From assembly GCA_977006965.1 (NCBI GenBank), contig OZ345382.1, forward strand, positions 62,001 to 126,000: a stretch of 64,000 bases of DNA, read 5' to 3'. The position numbers and the translations under genes are program-made. The DNA comes from Phymatolithon calcareum (taxonomy: Eukaryota; Rhodophyta; Florideophyceae; Hapalidiales). The notes beneath the pieces were generated by a model. It worked only from the letters and a program-made list of their open reading frames with translations, had not been told where the DNA came from and ran no database searches. Within the stretch, counting starts at the first letter, position 1, and every line of letters starts with the position of its first letter. Below are positions 1 through 11,573 of the stretch, in pieces.

Positions 1-1698
1 GCTTAAGCAAGGTGCACTACGACATGGACGTGCGTGTGCGTTAACGGTTGCTTGCGTGGCGCCGGGATCGATGCGTGCGCAGGTGAAAGGTGCGATAGCT
101 TGGGCTCAAATGCATCGTTTGTGCACATAGCACTACACACTGCGCATCAACGTTAATTCTGATAATTTTCAACCAGAGGCGAATGGCGCAACGTGAGCCG
201 TCGCAACATTGGGGCTCCCAATGTTCACAACTTCCTGGCGGCTTTCTCACATAATTTTATGATGCATTTTCGCATTGCCGTTCACGCTTCATACAGACCG
301 TACGTGAAGCGCTTGAGAAAAACGATATGACAACCGACTTGCTTTCCTCCCCCTGTATAACTTTCCCCTGATTGCATCATACTCAATTTTAACAGAAGTT
401 CAGAGTTGATAATGATTTGTGCTTGCTATTTATTTTGTCGTTCTTTTAAGGACCTCCATCTTTGCGAACCTGAGGCCGACATTCGTTGCTTGAACGCAAC
501 CGGAACCCTTCATGTGAAAGGTACCCTCAAAAAATAAACGAAAAAGAAATGATCTCAGTTCAGAGGTTGGCAGGTGGCCCTAAAGTTTGTTTATGTATAA
601 GTGGTTTTTCGGTGTGGAACGACAATCTGTTTGCACCGCACCAGGGAAATTACGTTCGCCAAAAATAGTATACCGAACCGAGCATTGAGGATGAAAGAAA
701 GCAGATAAAGAATTCTTTGCGCACGGTGGTTTGTTGGCCATTTCCCGAGAACCCCACCGAAGTTAATTGAAGAAATGTGCAGTCAAGGAGCATGGGCAGT
801 TGGAACACTCAGTAGAATCCTGAAGAAGCCTACATGGACCCTTGTATAGGAGATTGACTTGGCTAGAGCCATTGACGTGATTCTTTGTAATTCCGATTAA
901 GGAAGCTGAAAATTTTCCATGCTACTAGAATATGAGTAGAAAAGTGCCGACTTTCCTCCAGTTGGACACATGGTACCTTCTCAATAAATCCAATTAATTA
1001 CGACAATCTGTTCGCATTTTTTGCACTTTTTTTCAGTTCGCAAGTTTGCAATTACACAGGTTGGACTGTATTATGCCTCTTTTCGCAGAGTGGCGCCATC
1101 GGGATCGGGCTACTTTCAGCGATGGAGATGTCGTGCTATGGTTACTCTATCAAGATTATGCACAAGGGGTCGACATTTCTAAAAGCTTTCATGGCTTCCA
1201 TAAGGAATTGTAGTCTTCCTTCTCTCGCAATTCCCATGAACGTTCGAGCTCAAGCTTACTCTAAACATCAACTTTGAGAGTGTCTTATGGACACAGATAG
1301 GAGCATACAAGCTTGATTGTATCGTTTTGAGTGGATCCATTTACAATTGAAATAGTCCATTGCGACAAGTTCGCATATCCTCTCGATGCGGATAATGCTT
1401 CAGATGTCAAGCAGCATATATGCAAACATCTGAATTGCATCTGCATCTACAGTAAGGCTTGCTTGAAAATGGTCTCCTCCCATTGCTACGGGTATCCATC
1501 ACCTACGCAAAGAATTCTTCCGCTTTCATTATAGTTTTTTCATAGTAGTGTATGAAAATTTTTGATGAGCTAATTTCCCTCTTTTCTAAAAAAGAGATCA
1601 ATTTGATCGTTAAAAAATCTTATTAAAGTACAAATCCCTCTTCTTCACACACAACAGAACAGAAGTCTTTGCTTTACTAGTCAGTTAAAATGCTACTC
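1..1698. other. No recognisable gene
   Basis: Only short open frames (60-70 codons) with no family resemblance are present. There is no clear repeat apart from AT-rich runs. It ends at the TA dinucleotide that flanks the mariner-like element. Confidence 0.6.
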
Positions 1699-1718
1699 TA
1701 GTGTCTATGTGACGAACA

Positions 1719-1751
1719 CCCTCAATTGAGGGAATTTCCCTCAATTGAGGG
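1719..1751. repeat. Left end: paired 14-bp palindromes
   Basis: Two copies of CCCTCAATTGAGGG lie 5 bp apart, just inside the left terminus. They are mirrored at the right end and are likely transposase binding sites, by analogy with the doubled sites of other Tc1/mariner elements. Confidence 0.8.
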
Positions 1752-3289
1752 TGGATTTAAAAGCTCAAAAACGTTTGTGAAAAGAATGCGGAACAGTTTT
1801 TTAGCGCCAGATTCGAAAAGCGGACCTTTTGTTCTTGGTGGGGAGTACCCCTTTTACTACCTTAAAACCGCGTCGTTCGCCGGTAGGAACGAAAATCTGT
1901 TGGTCACTCAGAAAAAACACATCTGCCATGCCTCGAGAAAAAGACCCGCGCCGAGTGGTCGGTGCAGCCGTACACACCAAAGCAACATCATTAACAAGTC
2001 TCGCAGAGTGCTGCCGACTATACGGAGCTTTTTACAAGTCAAAAAAGGTTAACGGCACTGTTCAAGAGGTGCACGTTGATGAAATCAGGGTCGCTCGAAC
2101 ACGTCACTTCGCTCGAAATGGGTCCTTGTTCAGAAACCAATCGAGAAGACTAAGATTAAGACTATCAAGATTGTTAATGTCAAGGCAGGGAAGGCTGAAG
2201 AAGGCGCTCATTCCTCTCGAATGGTTGTATCGAGTCCCAGCAGGCAAAATTCTGTACCTCGAACGCCGGCTTACAGTACTCGCGGTCGAACATCTTCTTC
2301 GCCAAACGCCGAGTTCCCCGTTCAGTATGAACCACACTCTCGACAGAAGGCAACGCAAACCTACCATACAGTCAACGGGAGCTCTGAACGCCCTCTTGCG
2401 GGCTCTCTCGCCTACAACCTGCATGGTTCTTGGGAAAATAATGGCAAGAGGAGCTTGATATCATTGCACGAGACTGTGCGCAGAGTATATTTGCTCATGA
2501 AGTGCCACGGTTCGAGCGCCAAGTTCTATCTCCAGTTGGGGGAAGGATTCCCGGTCAGTTCTGGAAAGTTCGCACTATAAACGGAGAAGTTATATCCGAG
2601 AATGGTGGCATCGGGTTCCACACACCGTACGATTCCTTCATGACTATGTTTCGCCGAGTGCACCTGCGAACAATTCTTGCTTTGGCATCCGCTAAGCTGA
2701 AACGAATAGGAACAATGGAGGCTAAGATATTCGGAATACTCGTCCTCATGAGTTGGGCGCAAAGAGATTTATGGAAGTCTTCCATGGGGAACAAGTATAT
2801 CCTCGCTCCTTCATTTTCAAACAGTGGGATGACCACAGCCAGATTCTCCGAGTACCTCCTGTGCGTCACATTCACGGTGTAACCAAGTGAACAAGGGACT
2901 ATGTTGTCCGTACAGTATCGGTAGGCGCTCGTTCAGCAAGGCGCCATGTCCCCCCGGATTCATTTTGCCTCGCGCAATATTCATCGATGTTCTTTGCTCC
3001 AAGGGCGGTGTTGAAACCCACTTAACTCCCCCGAAGATAGAAAGTAAGCCACAAGTGGCATGATGACTACTTTAGCGGTTCAAAACAACTGCAGAGTCTG
3101 ACAAGTCAAGGAATTAACCCTCGTGTTCTCATCATGTTATGGACTTGCTGGCGCCGCAATCAACATATGTGGCACTTCAACTGGTAGAAACTGTTTTGCT
3201 AAGCATGTTGAACACATCCATGAGCTTGATGCGTTTGATGAGCCTAATAATGAGTAGCTTTCGTTGGCAAAAAATAAATGATTCTCATT

Positions 3290-3325
3290 CCCTCAATTGA
3301 GGGAAAAGTGCCCCTCAATTGAGGG
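3290..3325. repeat. Right end: paired 14-bp palindromes
   Basis: The same 14-mer occurs twice with an 8-bp spacer, followed by the inverted terminus ending at 3347. Confidence 0.8.
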
Positions 3326-3618
3326 AAAATTCCCGTCACATAGACACTAGGAGAGTCGTGGCTTCTGGAGATATGTCCTTGCGCTTACAGGCATTGTTGC
3401 CTTCCCTCGGGAATTATAATACAATATGATACCGCATGTCTAGATTTTGCCTGTACAGTACTTGAGGAGAAAGTGCGTCAACCGCTTTCCAATCAGTGTG
3501 GCTTGACGCTACCTCCTTCCTGGCCTCATCGCCTTCGACCCCTTGCACCTTGCAGATAGCTGGAAACGACTCTCGCATTCGCAACATTTACGTCCCGTTA
3601 CTACACCTTCCGGAAGCT

Positions 3619-6600
3619 ATGGAAGTTATCCCAGTTATCGGGTTTGCGTTCGGTGCTTTCGGTGCTCTCGGAAGCCTTGAAAGCTTGGTGCATGATCTCA
3701 AGAGCCGGTTTGAGAATTTCCAGGAGGCTCCAGACAAACTCGAAGAGATATGTCAACGGATAGACTCGTGCCATGCATCCTTAGCTGCCCTGAAACGCAT
3801 GCTGGAGCAAGGTTGGCCGCAAGGGTTTCCGCAAGAAAGCAAGGTCATTTGCGAGAACAAGTTCACCAATATACGCAAAGTTGCGGAGTCCTGTGAAAAA
3901 CAGATCGAAGACTTGCGAATGTCATTCGATCCCAACGCAGGATTCTGGAGCCAGTGTTTTTTTAAAGCAACGCGTGCCACTAGAGCGAACAGAGTTATGA
4001 AAGCGCTAAACCAACTCGATGAGGACTCGCTAAATATCGAAAACTACGTTCAAAACTTGAACGGTTTACTTGGGCTTTCCCATCTAGTGGCGAACGTTGC
4101 AAATTACTCTACTGCTGCGAATGAAACCTTTGTGCGCATCTTCAAAGTACCTCGCCCGTCAGGATTCGAGGTGCTCGATTTCTCGACGCTGGAAACGCCG
4201 GAAGGACAGTTGAAACGCTTGCTGCTGAACGACAACCTGCATTCTGAAAATGTTACTGCTGCATTGGGTGGTGCATATAAGGCTCATCTTCCAGGACTTC
4301 TCGGTATGGGCGGTGTCGGAAAGACAAGCGCCTTGGTTGGATTGGGATATGACGATGATATCCGCCTCCGATTTTGCGATGGCGTGCACTTCCTTTCTCT
4401 AGGTCAACAGGCAGTAGCGTCTGATGTAATTGCAGGTATAGGACGCTTTGTTCGGGACTCTGGTGGACGCCAGTTTGCAGAAGAAGTTCAATGTCATTCA
4501 CTAGTGCGTAAAGCAGTGGAAGAAGCATCACTGTGGTTTTCGGATAAGTCATGTCTGTTCTTATGCGATGACCTTTGGCGAACTGACGGACGGCCTGAAG
4601 GATTTCTACCGGACATCAGGCACCTGCTAGACACGAGTGCGAAAAGCAAAATGGTAATTTCTACGCGAGACCATCGTATAGCGGGAAGTGCCAGTCTAAA
4701 AGTGCTTTTCGAACCACGTAATGTGCTAGGAGAGGCATCGGTGAGTATTTTGTTAAGTCATGCAGGTCTATCACAAAGTGACTTAAGAGGGTATGTCGAA
4801 GACGTAGAGAGTCTTGCTTTTGAAATACTGTCGTTTTGTGGCGGACTTCCAATCGGTTTGGCTGTAGCGGGAAGGTTACTTGGAAGATGCATACATCAGA
4901 CGTCGAGGAATATCCCGAAAGCGCTAAGGACCTGTTTGAACCTACTTGAGAACGAAAACTCACAGATTCGTGATACTTCTGTTGGTGAATACTCGAGCTT
5001 CAACTGCACGATAAGAGCGAGTCTTGAGTTCCTGGAGCAAGAACGTCTGAGAAATACTTCATCAGGTGTACACTGTGAAGAAAGGACAATCTCAGAGCTG
5101 TTTGGAGCTCTTTGTGTCATGAAGAATCAGGCGAGCATCCCGATATTTATTCTGCAACGTCTTTGGGGCCTTTCCACTGAGGTAACATTGTCTATTATTG
5201 AAATGCTCACCGATCTGAGCATTCTTGTGAAGCACATTGACGACAGAGCAGGTATTTCAGAGCTTCCGGAGGCTTCAGTGTCGGCTCACGATCTTGTGCT
5301 CGCGTACAGCAAGGAATCGGCGCAACTGTCAAAAAAAGAAGAAACATGGCACAGGAAGCTTCTGGACAGCTATGACTGCTCTCCACCTGACGTGGATGAA
5401 CCAGATGATTCAAAACAGAATACTTCCGGGGCCTTTTTAACATCTCCGCGCCCATGGTGGGATGTGAAAAGCGATGGCTACATTCACAGGAATGTAGCTT
5501 GGCACTTGGTGAGCAGCGGTTCGATGGCAGAACTGGGTGGTCTCGTGGCCGATTTGAGGTGGACGAAGTTCCGTTTGAAGGAAGGTGGACTCCTTGAATT
5601 GGAGCACGATATCGACATTTTCTTGGTGGCTTTAGGAAACGAAGATTTTTCTTTAGACAAGGAAAACCGATGGCGTGAGATTTTGAAGGATATTCGAAAT
5701 CTTCGGAAAGCCCTCCGTTTATCATGGGCGTTGATACGCAAGAATCCCCGCGAGTGCGGGTTTCAAGTTTACCATCATCTTTGCCATCGCACAGGCAGTT
5801 CGGAGGTAGTAGAGCGGTACCTGAAAAGCATCGAGGTGCAGCAAGAAAGACCGTGGTTGCGTCCATGGCAAAATGAAGTGGCTGGAAGAGATGGACGGCT
5901 GGTGACGGAAGTGGATGTAGGGAGATGCGGGGCTGTAACGTGGACACCAGAAGAGAAGAGAATTATATATGCTTTTGAGCAAGATGTTGTTGTATTCAGC
6001 GTAGATCGCAATGAAGAAGAATTTCGGCTTGCTGGACATGAAAAAACGGTCACGAGTTTGAGTTGCGCAGGAAATGGGACTCGTGTTGTTTCAGGATCGC
6101 AGGACGGGACGATCCGACTGTGGGATCTTGACACTTCGAGACAAATCGGTGAAACTTTAAAGGGACATTCTGGCTCGGTGAGAAGTGTGGCCATAAGTGG
6201 CGATGGACAACTAGTGATTTCTGGCTCAAACGGCAAAACTGCGCGGCTCTGGCGTTTTGAAGGAGACCAGCTTATCCGAAAATACCGCAGGAAATGTCGT
6301 GATTACGTTACCTGTGTTTCGATTAGCGAGGATGGCCGTCGGGCAGTTTTATCATCAGGAAAGACAGTATCCGTTTGGGATACGACGCGGCTGAGACGGC
6401 TTTGTACGTTTCGCGGGCATTCCGATGATATAACGTGTCTTGCGATTAGTGAGGATGGAAAACAGTTAATGTCATGTTCGGAGGATCGATCTCTGATATT
6501 GTGGACGTTGGAGAAGAAGGGGCAGATTGGAGAGCCCTTTTTTAAATACTCCGATCGGATACGAAGCGTGTCCATGAGCAGAGATGGATGTCGAGTCGCA

Positions 6601-7515
6601 GCAGGCTTTGATGACGGTACAGCTCGAGTCTGGGATATTTCATCGAGGAAGCAGATTGGGGCGCCCTTTCAGAATTTATCACATTTATATCCGACTGTGG
6701 CCCTGAACGTGGACGGAAGTCGACTGATCCAGTCGACGTTGAGCGATGTATCCGTTTGGGATGTTTCTGATGAAGAAGACGTACAACACCGTGTTCGTGC
6801 GCATTCTGAGAGGATAAAGAGCCTGGCATTTTGTGAAAAGTCCAGGATGATCGCTTCTACATCTGATGACGGAACTCTGCGGTTCTGGGATGCAGACACA
6901 GGTCTGGCATCAGGGGAGCCTCTATATCTTTCTTCCGCCGATGGCCTTCCAGACCATGTGGCGATAAGCGGGAACGGAAAAATAGTTGCACTGGCATTTA
7001 GCAGCGGCAATATATGTGTTTGGGATGTGCACACGCGGACAGATATTGCAAAAATTGAAACAGGGCGACCTGATAACCTTCTCGACCTTAGGGTAACCAG
7101 AGACGGGAAACTCATTGTAGGAGAGGGGCGCGACGACGAGATACAGATATGGGATGTATCATCTATGGTTTTCGCTCACGCTCTTGAAAATGTGAGCACC
7201 TCTGTGGACGAAGAAACTGAGCACCGAGATTCGATAATGCTCGGAGCTTTAGCGCAGTCAAGCAACATGAATGCTCTATCGGCGAGTTCTTTTGAGTTAG
7301 CGCCTTCCAATGCCAGAGAATGCAAGCTGAAAATTGCTCACTACGGCCGAGAAGTGTCTCTTTTGAATCACGACAAGGATCGAATCGTGCTGGGATCGCT
7401 AAGCCAGGCAATATTACCCAAGTGTTGGATAGTTTATCGGAGCGCCAAAGGGGAGCAAGTTCTTGTAGCTGGAGATTCGGCCGGAGATCTGCTATGGTTC
7501 ACTGTTGAGACCTAG
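3619..7515 (+). CDS. NB-ARC-WD40 STAND protein (APAF-1-like layout)
   Basis: The ATG at 3619 gives 1298 residues; the frame is open further upstream but contains no earlier ATG. Residues 1-170 are helical and unrecognised. The nucleotide-binding part shows Walker A GMGGVGKTS (about residue 230), Walker B LFLCDDLW (about 313), an ISTRDHR sensor-like motif, CGGLPIGLA (about 408) and an MHD-like HDLV (about 557). From about residue 790 come roughly nine WD40 repeats with repeated GH...W-D spacing, for example SGSQDGTIRLWD. Proteins of this architecture are signalling ATPases: the WD40 propeller senses a ligand and the NB-ARC domain oligomerises, in apoptosis or innate immunity. The function here is inferred from architecture only. 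No intron is needed. Relics of the same family lie at 11738-12192, 19792-20046, 34736-34794 and 48500-49252, so this is the intact member of a local family. Confidence 0.92.
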   Translation: MEVIPVIGFAFGAFGALGSLESLVHDLKSRFENFQEAPDKLEEICQRIDSCHASLAALKRMLEQGWPQGFPQESKVICENKFTNIRKVAESCEKQIEDLRMSFDPNAGFWSQCFFKATRATRANRVMKALNQLDEDSLNIENYVQNLNGLLGLSHLVANVANYSTAANETFVRIFKVPRPSGFEVLDFSTLETPEGQLKRLLLNDNLHSENVTAALGGAYKAHLPGLLGMGGVGKTSALVGLGYDDDIRLRFCDGVHFLSLGQQAVASDVIAGIGRFVRDSGGRQFAEEVQCHSLVRKAVEEASLWFSDKSCLFLCDDLWRTDGRPEGFLPDIRHLLDTSAKSKMVISTRDHRIAGSASLKVLFEPRNVLGEASVSILLSHAGLSQSDLRGYVEDVESLAFEILSFCGGLPIGLAVAGRLLGRCIHQTSRNIPKALRTCLNLLENENSQIRDTSVGEYSSFNCTIRASLEFLEQERLRNTSSGVHCEERTISELFGALCVMKNQASIPIFILQRLWGLSTEVTLSIIEMLTDLSILVKHIDDRAGISELPEASVSAHDLVLAYSKESAQLSKKEETWHRKLLDSYDCSPPDVDEPDDSKQNTSGAFLTSPRPWWDVKSDGYIHRNVAWHLVSSGSMAELGGLVADLRWTKFRLKEGGLLELEHDIDIFLVALGNEDFSLDKENRWREILKDIRNLRKALRLSWALIRKNPRECGFQVYHHLCHRTGSSEVVERYLKSIEVQQERPWLRPWQNEVAGRDGRLVTEVDVGRCGAVTWTPEEKRIIYAFEQDVVVFSVDRNEEEFRLAGHEKTVTSLSCAGNGTRVVSGSQDGTIRLWDLDTSRQIGETLKGHSGSVRSVAISGDGQLVISGSNGKTARLWRFEGDQLIRKYRRKCRDYVTCVSISEDGRRAVLSSGKTVSVWDTTRLRRLCTFRGHSDDITCLAISEDGKQLMSCSEDRSLILWTLEKKGQIGEPFFKYSDRIRSVSMSRDGCRVAAGFDDGTARVWDISSRKQIGAPFQNLSHLYPTVALNVDGSRLIQSTLSDVSVWDVSDEEDVQHRVRAHSERIKSLAFCEKSRMIASTSDDGTLRFWDADTGLASGEPLYLSSADGLPDHVAISGNGKIVALAFSSGNICVWDVHTRTDIAKIETGRPDNLLDLRVTRDGKLIVGEGRDDEIQIWDVSSMVFAHALENVSTSVDEETEHRDSIMLGALAQSSNMNALSASSFELAPSNARECKLKIAHYGREVSLLNHDKDRIVLGSLSQAILPKCWIVYRSAKGEQVLVAGDSAGDLLWFTVET

Positions 7516-7544
7516 GAATTTCGTGGGTAACCTGTATTTCTTTG

Positions 7545-7550
7545 AATAAA
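7545..7550 (+). terminator. Poly(A) signal AATAAA
   Basis: A canonical hexamer lies 30 bp after the TAG stop of the NB-ARC-WD40 gene. Confidence 0.6.
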
Positions 7551-7794
7551 AATGCGCAATGAGCGGAGAGTTGTGGACGGATATCGCCATTCACTTTCCT
7601 GCCTTTCGTGTGCAACGCACAGATGATGTACTGTTTCGCATGCCTGGATGTGCTTAGCTGCCAGATATGCATAGTGAATGGGGGCAGTGCAAATCAGTTG
7701 GGTTCCAGTGTTATGTCAAACCTTGAGCATTTAAATATTTGGAGGGCCACAAAACAGCGAACGAAATCGACGTAGACAAGCAGAAGATGGCGGA

Positions 7795-8238
7795 GGCGAG
7801 CTACTGGCGACTCAGTTCGTGCAGGTGAGATATACAACCAAGCCATCGAAGAGGGTGGTAATTTGAAATCAAAATACGACCTAGCATTGTTGCTGGAGAA
7901 TGGCGCGGACAGGCTACCAGCAGATACAGTTCATGCAGTCCATCTGTACAACCGGGCCATCGAGGAATGTGGTCATGTGAAAGCAATGTACAGTATAAAC
8001 TCCCAAGGTTGCGTCAACGTGGCGCGGACGGGATACCAGCAGATACAGTTTTCGCAGTTCATCTGTACAACCGGGCCATCGAAGAAGGCGGCCTTGTGGA
8101 AGCAATGAACAACTTCGCAGTGTTGCTACAAGATGCCGCGGACAAGGTACCAGCAGATACAGTTCGCGCAGGTCACCTGTACAACCGGTCTATTGCAGAA
8201 GGTGCTGTGTCGACGAATTGCCGTGAGAGCATTTGAAG
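7795..8238 (+). pseudogene. Sel1-like repeat protein fragment, frameshifted
   Basis: Three to four Sel1-type repeats of about 36 residues can be read, with the recurring block ADTV-x-A-x-x-LYN-R/Q-AIEEG and spacer LLL-x-x-G/A-AD-x-x-P. The first two lie in one frame (to about 8000) and the rest in another (from about 8010), so one frameshift separates them. There is no start codon with upstream context, and the array stops at 8238. Sel1 repeats are alpha-solenoid scaffolds found in signalling adaptors. This is a relic or truncated gene. A further Sel1-like unit lies at 34428-34502 on the other strand. Confidence 0.75.
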
Positions 8239-9383
8239 GGGTGGGCTATATCTCAACGTTGGAAACAGTGGTATAAAAAATAGGGTGACGTTTTCTACTT
8301 TTCCTCCGTGATATGAGCAACCCTCAATGGCACATTAAGTACCACCGTGCGTTAACCGAAAGATAATGTCTGTGAGAATTTCTCACTTTGCTCTGGAGAG
8401 GAACACTTCAGAAAATCAGCCCTCAGCGTACCTGAAGAATTTGGACTCTCTTTTGTTCTGCAGACGTGTCCTGTGGCTACCCTCGTCGGCAGTCTCATTA
8501 GATATTATATAATCTTGAACTCCATTGTTATACGAATTGAAGGAGATGTTTACGATTAATAGTATAGGAGCAGAACGAACCTTGTTCTCTACTTAATCAT
8601 TGACCCCGGATGTCGCTAAACTCGCCCAAGGCGTTCCGGCGCAGACAAGACTGGGGACGTCAGTAACCCCCCCGCGTGTATCTTTGCGCGGGACGGCAGA
8701 CTCGGGAAGTCGGTAAACTCTCCCTTGGCGCTTCCGCGTACAGAGGACGACGGACTTCGCAAGCTCCCCCGCGCACGTTGCCGCGCTGGAAAAGCGAAAA
8801 GATTCGGTGCGGCACGGGAAGCTAAATGATTTGCCGCATCGAGATCCCTTTCTTGAGATCAGAGCTAAGTTTTAGAATTTTGCTCACTTTGCTGATTTTG
8901 CTGAAATGGAGCCTATGGGACCCGACTGAGTCTGTGTGGCTCGTCAGAAGTGTTGGCATTATCGTCTGCAGATGTGCTGGTAATACTATAATAAAAATCT
9001 CATCTTTCTTTCTTTCTACTTATTCGTTCTGCTTTCTTCTATATCAGTCTGCTTCAATCGGATCAACATCCACACCACACATGGCCGTACGAAGCACACA
9101 ACTTTCACCGAGATTAAGATTTCCGCGCCACTGTCCCTTGGATGACAATTCTACTGGTGCCTATGAATTGAACCCGTGCATTAGATCTCCACAAGGAGGG
9201 GAAAGAAGTATCCACGCTCTAGAATCCTGTAACTAGAACAATGATCTTCAAAGCCACTGTGACAGTCGACGAGGAGGAGCACGTATTCGAATGGCTCGCT
9301 GTAGTCCTTTTGCAGGCATCTTCGACGGAAAGCACAGGTTGAAGTGTGTTGCTCCTGCAATTGTGCGCACGAAGTTCGCAGAG
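8239..9383. other. No supported gene
   Basis: A GC-rich patch (about 8620-8820, with several CGCG runs) is followed by a 136-codon plus-strand frame (8826-9236) that resembles nothing I recognise. The region ends where duplication copy A begins. Confidence 0.5.
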
Positions 9384-9705
9384 ATTTTGGATCGGATGGA
9401 ATTTCGGTGGCAAATATTCCAAGATGCGTTGTACAACCCAACATGTCAGTGAATTCTCGGATGCCCACCGCTTTGGAAGGAACTTGAAGTGATGTACCAT
9501 CCATTCTCACGCGGTCCCTGACGAAGCGTATGCTTTTGAACGGAGAGACCATTTGTAACGAGGAGTCGACCAGCGTTGCGAAAGTGCGAGTCTGCGCTCC
9601 AGCGGGGAGCATCTCCGAGGAAGTGGACGCACAATCGCAAAGTTTGGGTCCCTTTGACGACCATTTTATATAGAATTTCTGCCGTAAAAGCGGCAGCGTC
9701 TGCAT
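9384..9705 (-). CDS. Unrecognised ORF, conserved between duplicates
   Basis: Minus-strand reading beginning MQTLPLLRQKF. It is collinear with the copy-B frame at 17325-17649, and most differences are single substitutions that keep the frame open. The shared core includes RTFATLVDSSLQMVSPFK and RDRVRMDGTSLQVPSK. I recognise no domain. The homologous stretch stops at the duplication edge, so in each copy the reading runs on into unrelated sequence; it is probably the 5' part of a gene cut by the duplication breakpoint. Confidence 0.35.
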
Positions 9706-10371
9706 TTTCTCAAATCACTTGCGATTTGAGACAGAGCTGCGGAACTATGTTTCCTCAAAATTCCCCCATTTGGTGAACACAGAGCTGCATCCAATGGACG
9801 ATGCCAGCCCAACACTCGTACGGGTACATGTACTACTCTATGGATACGCACACAGGCGCATACCCACGGAATATTGATTCTAACTAACTCGACATACAAA
9901 TACTGTACGTGGTAGGTTAGATTTCTGCAAAAAAGGCGAGGGATGTGTAGCCTCTCCCAGAATGGAGGGCACCGCAGCGAAACCAATTAAACAAAGTCAT
10001 TATCCATACCGTCAAGGCCAACCTTGCCCATCAAGTATCACCACAGGTGTATATTCCGCCGGACATGACCATGCGAATAACGTAGACGAAGATGAACTGA
10101 CGGCAGAAGTTTTTTGCGAGAAGACGCCGTTAGAATTTGTTTAACACGAAGCGTCTGCGCGGATGATGTTTCAACACTGGTTATTGGGCTTCGCATGCAG
10201 TCTGTATCAGCCGTGCGAATATGCAACCATATTCTTTTGCATTGGACACGTGCTGTCAGCAGGGGCAAACGCGACCGCCTCCCTGGCGGGAGCAGACATT
10301 AAACGGCTACACGGCACAACCAAGTACTTTACCTACAAGCGCCGATGCATCACGTCCGCTTCCCCGGTACT

Positions 10372-11532
10372 TCATCTAGCCCTTCCTCTTCCTTTCCGCT
10401 TCTCCTCCTCCCTTGATTTAATCCCCCTTCCTCGCGCCCCCATATCATCCCCATCTCTATCCCTCCTCAATGCAAACCGAAAGGCTCCCCCACCGTCGGC
10501 ACCAGGGCTCCCGGCAAGTGCCACAACTCCGAACGCTTCCTCCGCCATGTACACGCCGTAAAATCCGGCCTCGTCCAACCGATTTGCAATGCCCTTGTAC
10601 AGTCTCCCGCTTTCCCGCGAGCGCGGGTTCCCGATATAATGAAACAGTCTCGCCCCTTTCCTGCACACCCTGCGTAATTCCTGGTAAAACGAGCCACCGT
10701 ACAGATCACCTGCAAGTGCGAGTGCGGGCGGGTCGTGAACCACGCAATCAAACATGGCGTCATCCTATTCACGCACGACCTCTACAGCGTCGCCGACACG
10801 ACGATCGATTTTAGCGTCGGAGAACAACTCGCGGCTCCACGGATTGAGCCGCTGTATGTCGACAACGGCAGGGTCTCGCTCTATAGTCAATACAGCGCTA
10901 ACGTCCGTCTTTCGCGCCGCGCCGATCGCGGTATACCCTAGCCCAGTGCACACATCAAGCACCCTGCCCGTAGGTTTTGCGCAGTGCAGTTTCGCCGCTG
11001 TGTCCGAGAGCGGGTTCGCGTCGCCCGCAAATCGATGCATTCCAAAGCCACCTACAAGCAATGTTGGAGGCGCATCAAGTACAGGATAGAGGGACAGAGC
11101 GGCCCGCTCTCCCAGTGCACAAACTCGTTCGACATTTCCATCCCCGTACACCGCCCATGCACCGCCCCGTGAAGACATTTTCGACAGCAGGGCCCAGGGT
11201 AGAGTGGCGCCGAGCACGAAGGCGCCGTACTCAGACGCACATGCAGGCGAGGTTCCGCGTCCAAGATCAATCGATACCGATCGGGATTCCCCGGAAGCTG
11301 ATGCCCGAAGCGCTAGAAGCGCACCCGCCTCTGACCCGCACAGCACGCATAACGGACGCGGGAAACGTTCAGGTTGCCGATCGAGTGCCGATCCTGATGC
11401 AACGGTCGCTAGGACACAAGGTTGACCGCCGCAATGCGGAAAACGCCTTGTTCTTACTGCTGGGCACACACCTTTCGAATGTTGTCTGCCTGCTGACAAG
11501 CGGGCTCCCGATGAGATGTAGGCGACGGTCAT
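10372..11532 (-). pseudogene. Class I methyltransferase (COG2521-like), amber-broken copy
   Basis: This is the copy-A equivalent of the intact gene at 18235-19395. The N-terminal part carries SAM-binding motif I (VLDVCTGLGYTA) and the C-terminal part carries DCVVHDPP and RLFHYIGNP. The two parts are in the same frame and are separated by one TAG codon at 10765-10767, where copy B has TTG (Leu). Everything else is open, so a single A-to-T change (plus-strand position 10766) inactivates this copy. Other protein differences are few. Confidence 0.9.
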
Positions 11533-11573
11533 GTTTAGTGGACAACGTGTGCAAGTCAAAATTGGAAAGAGTA

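Larger units (their letters stand above)
1701..3347 (+). mobile_element. Tc1/mariner-like transposon, probably inactive
   Basis: The two ends are inverted copies beginning GTGTCTATGTGACG. Both sides carry a TA dinucleotide (1699-1700 and 3348-3349), the classic Tc1/mariner target duplication. Each end contains two copies of the 14-bp palindrome CCCTCAATTGAGGG (1719-1732 and 1738-1751; 3290-3303 and 3312-3325). A reading starting MPREKDPRRVVGA at 1929 opens the interior, and the same start is found in the fragment at 12857-13101. No single frame spans the interior: open stretches shift between frames, and I cannot place a complete DDE/D catalytic triad. A stretch near 2715 (K-I-x-G ... A-Q-R ... 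S-x-x-G) recalls a conserved transposase block, but weakly. I infer a decayed transposase or a deletion derivative of a larger element. Confidence 0.8.

Noticed and set aside
1829-2458. Complete mariner transposase in the 209-codon frame
   Set aside because: The frame starts before the shared MPREKDP start. It lacks a readable catalytic triad, and the resemblance shifts between frames.
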